From contig NZ_FQVN01000007.1 of assembly GCF_900129375.1 (NCBI RefSeq), forward strand, positions 1 to 64,000: 64,000 bases of DNA, given 5' to 3'. This stretch comes from Streptoalloteichus hindustanus. GTDB taxonomy: Bacteria; Actinomycetota; Actinomycetes; Mycobacteriales; Pseudonocardiaceae. The notes under the pieces were generated by a model. It had not been told where the DNA came from. It saw only the letters and a list, made by a program, of their open reading frames with translations, and did not search any database. Below, piece by piece: positions 42,423 through 51,429 of the stretch. Each line of letters starts with the position of its first letter. Positions within the stretch are counted from its first letter, which is position 1. The translations under genes and the position numbers were made by a program.

Positions 42423-43336
42423 CAGGCCCCCCAATGGTCCTCGGTCACTTCGGCCTTCGGTTCCTTCGGAAAATGTTCGCGACCCCGTTCGCACCGCCTC
42501 GCCGCCGCCGTGACGAGGAGGGACCGACGGTCGCCGCCACCCCCAATACCGGAGTCGACGGAGCCTCGGATACGACAGCAGGACAACACTAGCAAGGACG
42601 CCCGATAGCGGTTTACCTCCGATCGAGCGAACGTGCGGGAAAGCCGCACGACGTTGCCTGGCCGTGATGCGTCGGCGCGCTGTCGCGCCACCACCACACG
42701 GCCCTCACACGTATTCGCGCACGCGATATGCGCGCCGGACCTGAGGCTTGCGAACCCGGTGCCGCACCCCGCGCTCCCGCGTGGGCGAATCCCAGCCGTG
42801 CAGCGTCGTTCCCCCGACTCGTTTCCCACCACCTCCACCGAGCGCGCGCGTCGTCGTTCTGCCTGGTGAAGGCTACACTCCCGGCAGTCCGCTGCCGCGC
42901 CCCGCGCCGGCTCAACCACTCTGGACCCGGACACCGAACAACGCGCAGGGAAAACCGCCAAAGCCACCTTCGACTAGTTCGACCAGCGCGCCATAAAACT
43001 TTTTCAAGCTTCGAAGAAACATCACAACAAGCGGTTCGCGAAGGCTGGCCAACGACGCCAAGAACGGTCGGTCAAAACCGGCGAACAGAGCCCAGAAAAG
43101 CCACGCAAACAGACCGCCATCGACCCGGCGAAAAGTCGCGCCACCGCGTCGTCGCCGAACTGCGTCACACCGCGACGTACTGCGGCAACAGCCGTCGGGA
43201 ACGCGGGAACGAGACGGAGGGCCCGGCAGCCGGCGGTTGTGCCGAAAAAGCCGCGCCGACCGGCGCACGCGCTGTTTCCCACAACGTCTAGTCGCAGTCG
43301 AGGATTCGTTGAGCGGTCCCCCCTAACCTCAGCCCG
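42423..43336. other. Long gene-free, relatively AT-rich regulatory region
   Basis: About 900 bp between the SARP gene and the divergent sugar operon; none of the open frames has a ribosome site or familiar product. Base composition drops near 42960-43030 (runs such as AAACTTTTTC). TTCGACT and TTCGACC occur 10 bp apart at 42969 and 42979, followed by AAGCTTCGAAG at 43006. Likely promoters and activator sites for both directions. Confidence 0.45.
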
Positions 43337-44395
43337 GTGAGCGCTGGCCCGGCCGGGCCCGACCCGGCAGCCGCAGGCGGCCCGACCCGGCCGCTCCCCC
43401 CGCTGCGGTTCGGGGTGCTCGGCTGCGCGAGCATCGCCTGGCGCCGGACGTTGCCCGCGATCGCCGGCAGCGAGCACACCGACATCGTCGCCGTGGCCAG
43501 CAGGGACACCGCCAGGGCCGAGCGGTTCGCCGAGCGGTTCGGCGGCGTCGCCGTGTCCGGCTACCAGCGGCTGCTGGAGCGGGCCGACGTCGAGGCCGTC
43601 TACCTCCCGCTGCCCACCGGGCTGCACGCGGAGTGGGCGGCCAGGGCGCTGCGCGCCGGCAAGCACGTCCTCACCGAGAAACCCCTCGCCAGCACGGCCG
43701 AGCAGGTCGCGGAGCTGCGTGCGCTGGCCGACGCCACGGGTCTCCTGCTGCGGGAGAACCGGATGTTCGTGCACCACCCGCAGCACCAGCACGTCCACCG
43801 ACTGCTCGCGGACGGGGCGATCGGCCACCTGCGGACGCTCACCGCCGCCATGGCGATCCCCCCGCTGCCCGACGAGGACGTCCGCTACCGGCCGGAGCTG
43901 GGCGGCGGCGCGCTGCTGGACGTCGGGTTCTACCCCCTGCACACCGCGCTGGTGTTCCTGTCGCCCCCGGTGGAGCTGGTGGGCGCGCACCTGGCGCGGG
44001 ACCGGGCCCGCGACGTCGACGTCGGGGGCAGCGCGCTGCTGTGCGGGGGCGACGGGGCGACCGCCCAGCTCACCTTCGGCTTCCAGCACGCCTACCGGTC
44101 CGCCTACGAGCTGTGGGGCGAGCGCGGGCGGATCGTGCTGGAGCGGGCCTTCACTCCCCCGCCGACGTGGCAGCCGCTGCTGCGGATCGAGCGGCAGGAC
44201 CGCACCGAGACCCTGACCCTGCCGGCCGCGGACCAGTTCCGGGCCAGCGTCGAGCGTTTCGCCCACCTCGCGCGGGGCGGCGGGGTGGACCGGGAGCACC
44301 TGGACACCGCCACCCGGGCCGCCGCCCTGGTCGACCAGATCCGGGCGCGGGCCGCGGTGTCCTGGTCCGCGCCGCAGATCCGCGCCACCGGGTGA
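43337..44395 (+). CDS. NDP-hexose 3-ketoreductase (Gfo/Idh/MocA family)
   Basis: 352 residues from the GTG at 43337. A Rossmann start RFGVLGCASIAWRRTLPAI is followed by the family motif with its catalytic Lys, AGKHVLTEKPLA, and the C-terminal Gfo/Idh/MocA fold. This matches KijD10/TylCII-like 3-ketoreductases, which reduce the unstable 3-keto product of the 2,3-dehydratase (gene at 26391) to complete 2-deoxygenation. First gene of the plus-strand sugar operon; 43 nt to the next gene. Confidence 0.85.
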   Translation: MSAGPAGPDPAAAGGPTRPLPPLRFGVLGCASIAWRRTLPAIAGSEHTDIVAVASRDTARAERFAERFGGVAVSGYQRLLERADVEAVYLPLPTGLHAEWAARALRAGKHVLTEKPLASTAEQVAELRALADATGLLLRENRMFVHHPQHQHVHRLLADGAIGHLRTLTAAMAIPPLPDEDVRYRPELGGGALLDVGFYPLHTALVFLSPPVELVGAHLARDRARDVDVGGSALLCGGDGATAQLTFGFQHAYRSAYELWGERGRIVLERAFTPPPTWQPLLRIERQDRTETLTLPAADQFRASVERFAHLARGGGVDREHLDTATRAAALVDQIRARAAVSWSAPQIRATG

Positions 44396-44438
44396 GGCGG
44401 GCCCGGGCCCCGCGGACCGACCCCGACGTGGAGGGCAG

Positions 44439-45779
44439 ATGAGCCAGGACAGCGACGGCGCGGACGCGGCGGAGCTCAGGAGCCGGATTCTGGAGCTGGT
44501 GCGGGACTACGACCGGCGCCGGGCCGAGGAGGTCGTCTTCCGGCCCGGCGTCACCCCGATCCTGCCGTCCGGCGCGGTGCTGGACGACAGCGACCGGGTC
44601 GCCCTGGTCGAGGCCGCCCTGGAGCTGCGCATCGCGGCCGGCCGCTCCGCCACCGCCTTCGAACGCGCCTTCGCCCGCGCCATCGGGCTGCGCAAGGCGC
44701 ACCTGACCAACTCCGGGTCCTCGGCCAACCTGCTGGCGCTGTCGGCGTTGGCCTCCCCGCAGCTGGGCTCGGCCCGGCTGCGGCCGGGCGACGAGGTGAT
44801 CACGGTCGCCAGCGGATTCCCCACCACCGTCAACCCGATCCTCCAGCTCGGCATGACGCCGGTGTTCGTCGACGTCGAGCTGGGCACCTACAACACGACC
44901 GCCGAGCGGGTCGCCGCGGCGATCGGGCACCGCACCCGCGCCGTCATGATCGCCCACGCGCTGGGCAACCCGTACGAGGCCGCCGAGATCGCCGACCTGG
45001 CCACCGAGCACGACCTGTACCTGGTGGAGGACAACTGCGACGCGGTCGGCAGCCGCTACCGGGGGCGGCTGACCGGTGTGTTCGGCGACCTGAGCACGGT
45101 GAGCTTCTACCCGGCCCACCACCTGACCAGCGGCGAGGGCGGCTGCGTGCTCACCGACAACCTCGTGCTGGCCCGGATCGTGGAGTCACTGCGGGACTGG
45201 GGCCGGGACTGCTGGTGCGAGCCGGGCGAGAACGACGTCTGCCGCAAGCGGTTCACCTACCAGATGGGCGAGCTCCCGCACGGCTACGACCACAAGTACA
45301 TCTTCTCCCACGTCGGCTACAACCTGAAGACGACCGACCTGCAGGCCGCGCTCGCGCACAGCCAGCTCGCCCGGCTCCCGGAGTTCGGGCGGCTGCGCCG
45401 CCGCAACTGGCGACTGCTGCGGGAGGGGCTGGACGGCCTGCCGTGGCTGCTGCTGCCCCGCGCGACCCACGACAGCGACCCGAGCTGGTTCGGGTTCGCC
45501 CTCACCGTCGCCCCCGACGCGCCGTTCGGCCGCGCCGACATCGTGCGGTTCCTGGAGTCCCGGCGCATCGGCACCCGGTTGCTGTTCGCGGGCAACCTCA
45601 CCCGGCACCCGGCCTACCTCGGGCAGCACTACCGCATTTCGGGCGAGCTGACCAACAGCGACGTCGTCACCGAACGCACCTTCTGGATCGGGGTGTACCC
45701 GGGAATCACCGTCGAGATGGTCGGCTACATGGTGGCCTCGATCCGGGACTTCATCACCTCCCACCACCGATCGGGGTGA
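44439..45779 (+). CDS. NDP-4-keto-6-deoxyhexose 3-dehydratase, SpnQ/E1-like (PMP and [2Fe-2S])
   Basis: 446 residues. DegT fold, but the Schiff-base Lys is replaced by His227 (SFYPAHHLTSGEGG), the mark of the PMP-dependent C-3 dehydratases (E1/AscC, RfbH, SpnQ). Cysteines at 200, 258, 260 and 268 give exactly C-x57-C-x-C-x7-C, the [2Fe-2S] ligand pattern of E1. It removes the 3-hydroxyl with electrons from a reductase or ferredoxin; no dedicated E3-like reductase is next to it. Together with the 2-deoxygenation enzymes this predicts a 2,3,6-trideoxyhexose. The next gene follows after 5 nt. Confidence 0.9.
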   Translation: MSQDSDGADAAELRSRILELVRDYDRRRAEEVVFRPGVTPILPSGAVLDDSDRVALVEAALELRIAAGRSATAFERAFARAIGLRKAHLTNSGSSANLLALSALASPQLGSARLRPGDEVITVASGFPTTVNPILQLGMTPVFVDVELGTYNTTAERVAAAIGHRTRAVMIAHALGNPYEAAEIADLATEHDLYLVEDNCDAVGSRYRGRLTGVFGDLSTVSFYPAHHLTSGEGGCVLTDNLVLARIVESLRDWGRDCWCEPGENDVCRKRFTYQMGELPHGYDHKYIFSHVGYNLKTTDLQAALAHSQLARLPEFGRLRRRNWRLLREGLDGLPWLLLPRATHDSDPSWFGFALTVAPDAPFGRADIVRFLESRRIGTRLLFAGNLTRHPAYLGQHYRISGELTNSDVVTERTFWIGVYPGITVEMVGYMVASIRDFITSHHRSG

Positions 45780-45784
45780 GCGCG

Positions 45785-47011
45785 ATGCCCGGCACCGCAT
45801 TTCCCGCGCCCGCGCTGGCCGTCCTCGGCGGCGATCCCGCCTTCGCCGAACCGCTGCACGTGGGGCGGCCCAACATCCCCCGTCCCGAACGCGTCCTGCG
45901 GCGCATTCGGGAAGCGATGGACCGGCGCTGGCTGACGCATTTCGGGCCGTTGGTGCGGGAGTTCGAGGCCCGGCTGGCCGAGACCGCCGGCGTGCGGCAC
46001 TGCGTGGCGGTCTGCAACGCCACCCTCGGCCTGCAGGTGCTGGCCCGGGCGGCCGAGCTGGACGGGGAGGTGGTGCTGCCCTCGTTCACCTTCGTCGCCA
46101 CCGCGCACACCCTGCTGTGGGAGGGGCTGACCCCGGTCTTCTGCGACATCGACGAGCGCACCGGCAACATCGACCCCGACCACGCCCGCCGGCTGGTCAC
46201 CGAGCGCACCAGCGCGGTGCTCGGCGTGCACCTGTGGGGCCACCCCGCGCCGACCGAGGAGCTGGCCCGCCTGGCCGCCGACCACGAGCTGGCGCTGTTC
46301 TACGACAGCGCGCACGCCATCGGCAGCGCCCACGCCGGCCGGGCGGTCGGCGGGTTCGGCGGCGCGGAGGTGTTCAGCTTCCACGCCACCAAGTTCATCA
46401 ACTCCTTCGAGGGCGGCGCGGTGGTCACCGACGACGACGAGCTGGCCGAGCGGGTCCGGCTGGTGCACAACTACGGCCGGGGCGACGGCGCCCGGGTCCG
46501 CTCGATCGGCACCAACGCCAAGATGACCGAGGTCGCCGCGGCGATGGGCCTGACCTGCCTGGAGGAGATGCCGGCGCTGCTCGCGGTGAACCGGGAGCAC
46601 CACGAGCGCTACCGGGAAGGGCTCGCCGACGTGCCGGGGGTGCGGCTGCGCGAACCCGGCCCCGCCGACCGCGTCAACCACCAGTACGTCGTCATCGAGG
46701 TCGACGCCGAGGCCAGCGGCCTGGACCGGGACGCGGTGGCCGCGGCCCTGGCGGCCGAGAACGTCCTGGTGCGCACCCACTTCCACCCCGGCTGCCACCG
46801 CACCGAGCCCTATCTCCGGGAACCCCGGCGCTTCGCCCCGCTGCCGCTCCCGCGCACCGAGGCGCTGGGCGAGCGGGTGATCTCCCTGCCCACCGGCACT
46901 GCCGTGACAGGCAAGGAGGTCTCCGCCGTCTGCGCCCTGCTGCGGCGGATCGTCGAGCACGCCCCGTCGGTGCGGCGAGCACTGCGGGCCAGACCGCCAG
47001 CCACGCGATGA
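45785..47011 (+). CDS. NDP-4-keto-deoxyhexose 4-aminotransferase (DesI/SpnR-like)
   Basis: 408 residues from the ATG at 45785. PLP aminotransferase of the DegT family with NATLGLQVLARAAEL, PSFTFVATAHTLLWEGLTPVFCDID, the Asp in FYDSAHAIGS and the catalytic Lys in FSFHATKFINSFEGG. This HATKF-type active site is seen in VioA/DesI/SpnR-like enzymes acting at C-4. After the 3-dehydratase it would give a 4-amino-2,3,4,6-tetradeoxyhexose of the forosamine kind. No N-methyltransferase lies in the window, so the amine may stay free or be modified by an enzyme elsewhere. Confidence 0.85.
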   Translation: MPGTAFPAPALAVLGGDPAFAEPLHVGRPNIPRPERVLRRIREAMDRRWLTHFGPLVREFEARLAETAGVRHCVAVCNATLGLQVLARAAELDGEVVLPSFTFVATAHTLLWEGLTPVFCDIDERTGNIDPDHARRLVTERTSAVLGVHLWGHPAPTEELARLAADHELALFYDSAHAIGSAHAGRAVGGFGGAEVFSFHATKFINSFEGGAVVTDDDELAERVRLVHNYGRGDGARVRSIGTNAKMTEVAAAMGLTCLEEMPALLAVNREHHERYREGLADVPGVRLREPGPADRVNHQYVVIEVDAEASGLDRDAVAAALAAENVLVRTHFHPGCHRTEPYLREPRRFAPLPLPRTEALGERVISLPTGTAVTGKEVSAVCALLRRIVEHAPSVRRALRARPPATR

Positions 47012-47046
47012 CCGCCGCGCTCCGGCCGGGCACCCGACGACCGAGT

Positions 47047-47094
47047 GGTATTTCTATACCGGCCAGTGTTAGGGTCCCCCGGTATAGAAATACC
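47047..47094. promoter_or_regulatory. Double palindromic operator before map
   Basis: GGTATTTCTATACCGG (47047-47062) and its exact complement (47079-47094) face each other across 16 bp. Each half is itself a palindrome (GGTAT-TTCT-ATACC). A dimeric repressor could bind each half and a tetramer both. It ends 25 bp before the map start codon; no regulator is adjacent. Confidence 0.75.
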
Positions 47095-47119
47095 GGCACG
47101 CTGAGCACGCGAGGTACCC

Positions 47120-47911
47120 GTGATCGAACTGAAGACGCCCGCCGAGATCGAACGCATGCACGTGACCGGGCGTTTCGTCGCCGAGGTGCTCACCGAGGTC
47201 GGCCAGCTCGCCGACGTGGGCGTCAACCTCATGGACCTGGAGCACCACGTGCGCGGCATGATCAAACGGCGCGGGGCGGAGTCGTGCTACTGGGACTACG
47301 CGCCGTCCTTCGGCAGGGGCCCGTTCCGCAACGTCATCTGCCTGTCGGTCAACGACGCCGTCCTGCACGGCCTGCCCCACGACTACACGCTGCGCGACGG
47401 GGACGTGCTCACCGCGGACATCGCGGTCCGCATCGACGGCTGGGCGGCCGACTCGGCCCGCACCGTCATCGTCGGCACCCCCGCCGAAGAGGACCTGCGC
47501 ATCATCCGCGCCACCGAGGAAGCGCTGGAAGCGGCGATCGAGATGGCACGCCCCGGCAACCGCCTCGGCGACATCTCCGCCGCGATCGGGGCGGTGGCCC
47601 GCGACTACGGCTACCCGGTCAACACCGAGTTCGGCGGCCACGGCATCGGCCGCACGATGCACGAGGACCTCCACGTCCCCAACAAGGGCCGGGCGGGGCG
47701 CGGTCTGACACTCCGGCCGGGCCTGACCCTCGCCCTCGAACCCTGGTTCGCCCGCACGACCGACCGGATCGTCTACGACGCCGACGGCTGGACCATCCGC
47801 TCAGCCGACGGCTCGCGCACGGCCCACTCCGAGCACACGGTCGCCATCACCGACGACGCCCCCTTGGTGCTCACCCGACGCGAAGGGGAAAACCCAGCGA
47901 CGACCGCCTGA
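47120..47911 (+). CDS. map: Type I methionine aminopeptidase
   Basis: 263 residues from the GTG at 47120 (GAGG upstream). It removes the initiator Met. The five metal ligands and the active-site His are all recognisable: CLSVNDAVLHGLP (His), ADIAVRIDGWAADSART (two Asp), FGGHGIGRTMHED (His), LTLALEPWF (Glu) and AHSEHTVAI (Glu). No N-terminal SH3-binding extension. Actinobacteria have several copies; the housekeeping one usually lies with ribosomal protein genes, so this copy between sugar genes and a LAL regulator is an extra one. Its promoter has its own double palindrome. It may be a resistant target duplicate. Confidence 0.88.
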   Translation: MIELKTPAEIERMHVTGRFVAEVLTEVGQLADVGVNLMDLEHHVRGMIKRRGAESCYWDYAPSFGRGPFRNVICLSVNDAVLHGLPHDYTLRDGDVLTADIAVRIDGWAADSARTVIVGTPAEEDLRIIRATEEALEAAIEMARPGNRLGDISAAIGAVARDYGYPVNTEFGGHGIGRTMHEDLHVPNKGRAGRGLTLRPGLTLALEPWFARTTDRIVYDADGWTIRSADGSRTAHSEHTVAITDDAPLVLTRREGENPATTA

Positions 47912-48029
47912 TCCCGCCCGCCCTCTGTCCACAAAGGACACCTAACGCACCGGATGTTCCCGCCGGACGATTCGGGCGTTGCTGCGGTGGCGTGGGTCCG
48001 GGGCGGCGGCCTCGGAGCGAGATGTCCGG

Positions 48030-48217
48030 AATGGACCTGTCTACTGATCAGCGCTTGCGCCAACTCCGACGCGCCTCGGTGGATCAGGGCTTTCTTGTCC
48101 TACCGGATCGCGTTCGCCCGATACTGCCTGAGCCGGTCGAAACAGCACTCCACCACATTGCGCCGCAGGTAGCGCACCGGGTCGAGGACGGGTGGCGGTC
48201 CACCCGCCCAACCCCGA
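48030..48217 (-). pseudogene. IS5-family transposase remnant
   Basis: Read on the minus strand, codons give GGPPPVLDPVRYLRRNVVE then CCFDRLRQYRANAIR, an amber stop, and DKKALIHRGASELAQALI. This matches the C-terminal end of IS5/DDE_Tnp_1_2 transposases (RNVVERCFNRLKQ...ATRYDK). The in-frame stop and absence of the rest of the gene make it dead. I found no flanking inverted repeats or target duplication. Confidence 0.65.
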
Positions 48218-48753
48218 CTGACCCGGTGCGCCTGTGGAGATCAGCTCGTCCACCGCACCGCGCACCTACCGGCACTCACGGTCGCGGCTTCGTCGCCAGG
48301 CCGCAGCCGGACCGCGTCCAGCGACGCGGCCCACGACCTGTTCCCAGCGCGACGCTGATCGAGTAGCGCCAGCCCAGCGCCGTCATGTGCTGGTCCTTCC
48401 CGCGACTTCACGGTGGCACAAGATCTGTTGCGGGTAGGTGTGCGCTTCTGGGCGTAGCCGACTGGTGGTGTCAATCGCGCCGCGTGTCAGCCAGGGCGGC
48501 ATATCCGCCCCCATGGCTAGGGCGGTGCTCGCCAGTCAGGGATAAACGCAGATTGGCCAAATGCGGGAACAGGACAGCATCCAGCAAGGCCAGTACGTGG
48601 CTGGCCTCCCGGTCGGTTCTCGGGGGTTGAGCGGGAGGTTAGCCGTGGTCGAGGCCGGTGCCGTCGGCCAGCACTAGCCTGAGGTCCCACGGGCACGTCT
48701 TTCCTTGGTGTACCAGGGTTTTCGGCGTGTCCGGATGGGCTCGGGAAGGTGAC
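48218..48753. other. Gene-free stretch, probably mobile-element debris
   Basis: About 540 bp between the transposase remnant and the LAL gene. A minus-strand piece near 48540-48620 reads REASHVLALLDAVLFPHLAN and may be a fragment of another decayed gene; I cannot assign it. The 3' end holds the LAL promoter. Confidence 0.4.
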
Positions 48754-51429
48754 GTGCCGGTGGCGCTGGTGGAACGGGAGCCGGAGGAACGCGCGCTGCG
48801 GCAAGCCTTCGCCGCCTGCCTGGCCGGGCACGGCCGCACCGTCCTGGTCACCGGGCCGCTCGGGGTCGGCAAGACCGCGCTGTTGCACGCCTTCGCCGAC
48901 CAGATCGGGCTGGACGCGCTGGTGCTGTCCGCCGCTGGTGCCCGCACCGAGCAGGACCGGGCGGGAGGTGTGGTGGCCGAGCTGCTGCGCGGCGCGCGCC
49001 GGCACATCACCTCCGAGGTGGTGGAGGCAGACCCGCCCCCGGCCCGGAGCGCCTGCGCCGCCTTGCTGGAGCTGGCCGCGCACCGCCCGGTGGTCGTGCT
49101 CGTCGACGACACCCACTTCGCCGACACCACCTCCCGGGAGGCCGTGCTGGCCCTGCACCGCCGCCTCCGGAACAGCCCGGTGCTGCTGGTGTGCGCGGAG
49201 TGGGATCACCCCCGGCTCCGCCCGGCGCCGTTTCGCGCCGAGCTGAGCCGAGACCCCGACTTCCTGCACCTGCGGCTGGACCCGTTGTCCCCCGACGGCG
49301 TCGCCGCGTTGTTGGCCGCGCGCTGGGGCAACGCGGCCCGAGCCGAGGAGCTGGCACGGGAGTGCCACCGCCTCAGCGGCGGGAATCCACTACTGGCCCT
49401 GGCCGCCGCCGAGGACGCCCTCGACCCGCGTCGGCGGGGCCGGGCCGTGGCCCGCGCCGTGCTGACCTGCCTGCACCGGGGCGGATCCCCGCTGCTGCGG
49501 GTGGCGTGCGGCCTGGCCGTGCTGGGCGAGTGGGTCACGCGCGGCGGTCTGGCCCGGCTGGCCGGAACCGACCCCGACGCGGTCGGGCACGCCGTGGAGG
49601 TCCTGCGGGAGGCCGGGCTGGTGCGGGGCCTGCGGTTCCGCTGTCCCACCGCGGCGACCGCCGTGCTGGAGCACCTGGAGCCCGCCGACCGCGCGCGGCT
49701 GCACCGGCGGGCCGCCGAACTGCTGCACCGCGCGGGCGCGCCGGCCCGGGAGGTGGCCAGGAGCCTGGCCGCGGCCGGGCACGCGGCGCCCGGCTGGCCG
49801 GTGGCGATGCTGCGGGAAGCCGCGGCGCGGGCCGTGGGCGACGACGAGGTGCCCACCGCCGTGCGGTGGTGGGAGCTGGCCCTGACCGGCTGCCGGGACG
49901 AGCGGGAACGGGCGGCGATCACGACCGCGCTGGCCCGCGCGCAGTGGCGGGTCAACCCCACCGCGGCGCTGCGCCGCGTCACCGCCGACAACCCCGACAA
50001 CGCTGGCAGCACCAGCACCAGCAGCGCCGGCAGCGCGCCGGGCGAGGACGCCGCCGTGGTCGCCGCCCGCTGCCTGCTCTGGGAAGGGCACCTCGACCAC
50101 GCCGCAGCACTGCTGGACCGGGCGCGACGCCCGGCGCCATGCGATCTGCGACTGCTCGCCCAGTGGCTCTACGGCCGCCACCGCGCACGCGGCGCGCTCG
50201 GCGGGCCCGGCCGGTGGGGCGTGCGGGCGGCCGAGCACGTGGTGCACTCCCACCGGCTCGACGACGCGACGTTCCCCGCCCTGGTCCGCGCGCTGGCGGT
50301 CCTGATCGACGCCGACCGCCGGGACCTCGCCCTGCCCCGCTGCGTCGCGCTGTTGGCGGAGGCCCGCCACCGCCGGGCCACGACCTGGCAGGCGGTGTTC
50401 GGCAGCCTGCACGCCGACCTCGCGCTGCGCTGCGGCGACCTGCGCGCCGCCCTCGACGCCGCGCGGCGCGCCCTGTCCGCGCTCGGCGCGGCGGGCTGGG
50501 GCGCGGCGGTCGGGTTCCCGCTGTCCACCCTGGTGCTGGCGGCCACCGCGGCCGGCCGGCACGAGGAGGCGGCGACGGCGCTGCTCACCACCGTGCCCGA
50601 CACGGCGACCGGCACCGTGCCCGGACTGCTGCACCTGCGGGCGTGCGGCCACCACCACCTCGCCACCGGCCACGTCCGCGCCGCCATGGCCGAGTTCCAC
50701 ACCTGCGGTCGGCTGGCCGGGGCGGCGCAGGTCGACGAGCCCGCGGTCGAGCTGTGGCGCGTCGACCTCGCCCAGTGCTACCTCGCGCTCGGGCAGCCCG
50801 ACCGGGCCCGCGCCTGGGCGCTCCGGCAACTCGGCCGCGCCGGTCCGGACCGGCCCCGCGCCCGGGGGACGGCGTTGCGCGTGCTGGCCGCGACCGAGCC
50901 GCCGGCCCGCCGGCCCCGGCTGCTCGGCGACGCGATGACCCTGCTGTGGCGTGCGGGGGACCGACTGGAGCTGACCCGCGTCCTGGCCGACCTCAGCCGC
51001 GCCCACCACGAGCTGGGCGAGCCCTCCCGGGCCCGGCTGCTGTCCCGGCGCGCCGCGGCCGGGGCCAGAGCCTGCCACGCCGAGGACCTGCGCCGGGAAC
51101 TCGAACGCGACCGGCCGGTCGAGTGCGGGCGGGACCGGGCCGGCCGGGTGCTGACCGCCGCCGAGCAGCGGGTGGCCGCGCTGGCGGCGCTGGGCCACAC
51201 CAACCACGAGATCGGCCAACGGTTGCAGATCACCGACAGCACCGTGGAGCAGCACCTGACCCGGGTGTACCGCAAGCTCAACGTCTCCCGGCGCACGGAG
51301 TTGCCCTCGGCGCTGCCCTCGGTGTTGTCCCCGCGACCGGCGGCGCCGGCCGGCCCCCACGGCATCCGCGCGGCCACCGCGTCCGTCCCCCGAACCGCCG
51401 GGTGGCCCGAGCGAACTGGAGACTGCTGA
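48754..51429 (+). CDS. LAL-family LuxR regulator (AAA ATPase)
   Basis: 891 residues from the GTG at 48754 with GGAAGG upstream, where the conserved start (LVEREPEERALRQAF) lies. Walker A is VTGPLGVGKTALL (about 31-43), Walker B VVVLVDDTHFAD (about 112-123). A long helical TPR-like middle (Ala/Arg-rich) follows; about residues 412-425 are a Ser/Thr/Gly linker. The C-terminal LuxR helix-turn-helix is LTAAEQRVAALAALGHTNHEIGQRLQITDSTVEQHLTRVYRKLNV (about 800-845). LAL proteins are pathway activators. The stop shares bases with the start of a glycosyltransferase gene (TGATG), which is uncommon for regulators. Confidence 0.9.
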   Translation: MPVALVEREPEERALRQAFAACLAGHGRTVLVTGPLGVGKTALLHAFADQIGLDALVLSAAGARTEQDRAGGVVAELLRGARRHITSEVVEADPPPARSACAALLELAAHRPVVVLVDDTHFADTTSREAVLALHRRLRNSPVLLVCAEWDHPRLRPAPFRAELSRDPDFLHLRLDPLSPDGVAALLAARWGNAARAEELARECHRLSGGNPLLALAAAEDALDPRRRGRAVARAVLTCLHRGGSPLLRVACGLAVLGEWVTRGGLARLAGTDPDAVGHAVEVLREAGLVRGLRFRCPTAATAVLEHLEPADRARLHRRAAELLHRAGAPAREVARSLAAAGHAAPGWPVAMLREAAARAVGDDEVPTAVRWWELALTGCRDERERAAITTALARAQWRVNPTAALRRVTADNPDNAGSTSTSSAGSAPGEDAAVVAARCLLWEGHLDHAAALLDRARRPAPCDLRLLAQWLYGRHRARGALGGPGRWGVRAAEHVVHSHRLDDATFPALVRALAVLIDADRRDLALPRCVALLAEARHRRATTWQAVFGSLHADLALRCGDLRAALDAARRALSALGAAGWGAAVGFPLSTLVLAATAAGRHEEAATALLTTVPDTATGTVPGLLHLRACGHHHLATGHVRAAMAEFHTCGRLAGAAQVDEPAVELWRVDLAQCYLALGQPDRARAWALRQLGRAGPDRPRARGTALRVLAATEPPARRPRLLGDAMTLLWRAGDRLELTRVLADLSRAHHELGEPSRARLLSRRAAAGARACHAEDLRRELERDRPVECGRDRAGRVLTAAEQRVAALAALGHTNHEIGQRLQITDSTVEQHLTRVYRKLNVSRRTELPSALPSVLSPRPAAPAGPHGIRAATASVPRTAGWPERTGDC

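Noticed and set aside
42728-43291. Plus-strand frame in the SARP/sugar-operon intergenic region
   Set aside because: Arg/Pro/Ala-rich, no ribosome site, AT-rich stretch inside; more likely regulatory DNA.
43022-44299. Minus-strand open frame opposite the 3-ketoreductase
   Set aside because: Shadow of the Gfo/Idh/MocA gene; no motifs.
49191-51428. Long plus-strand frame through the LAL gene that joins the glycosyltransferase frame
   Set aside because: Only the part from 51429 is a real protein; the rest is a shifted Arg/Pro/Gly-rich shadow.
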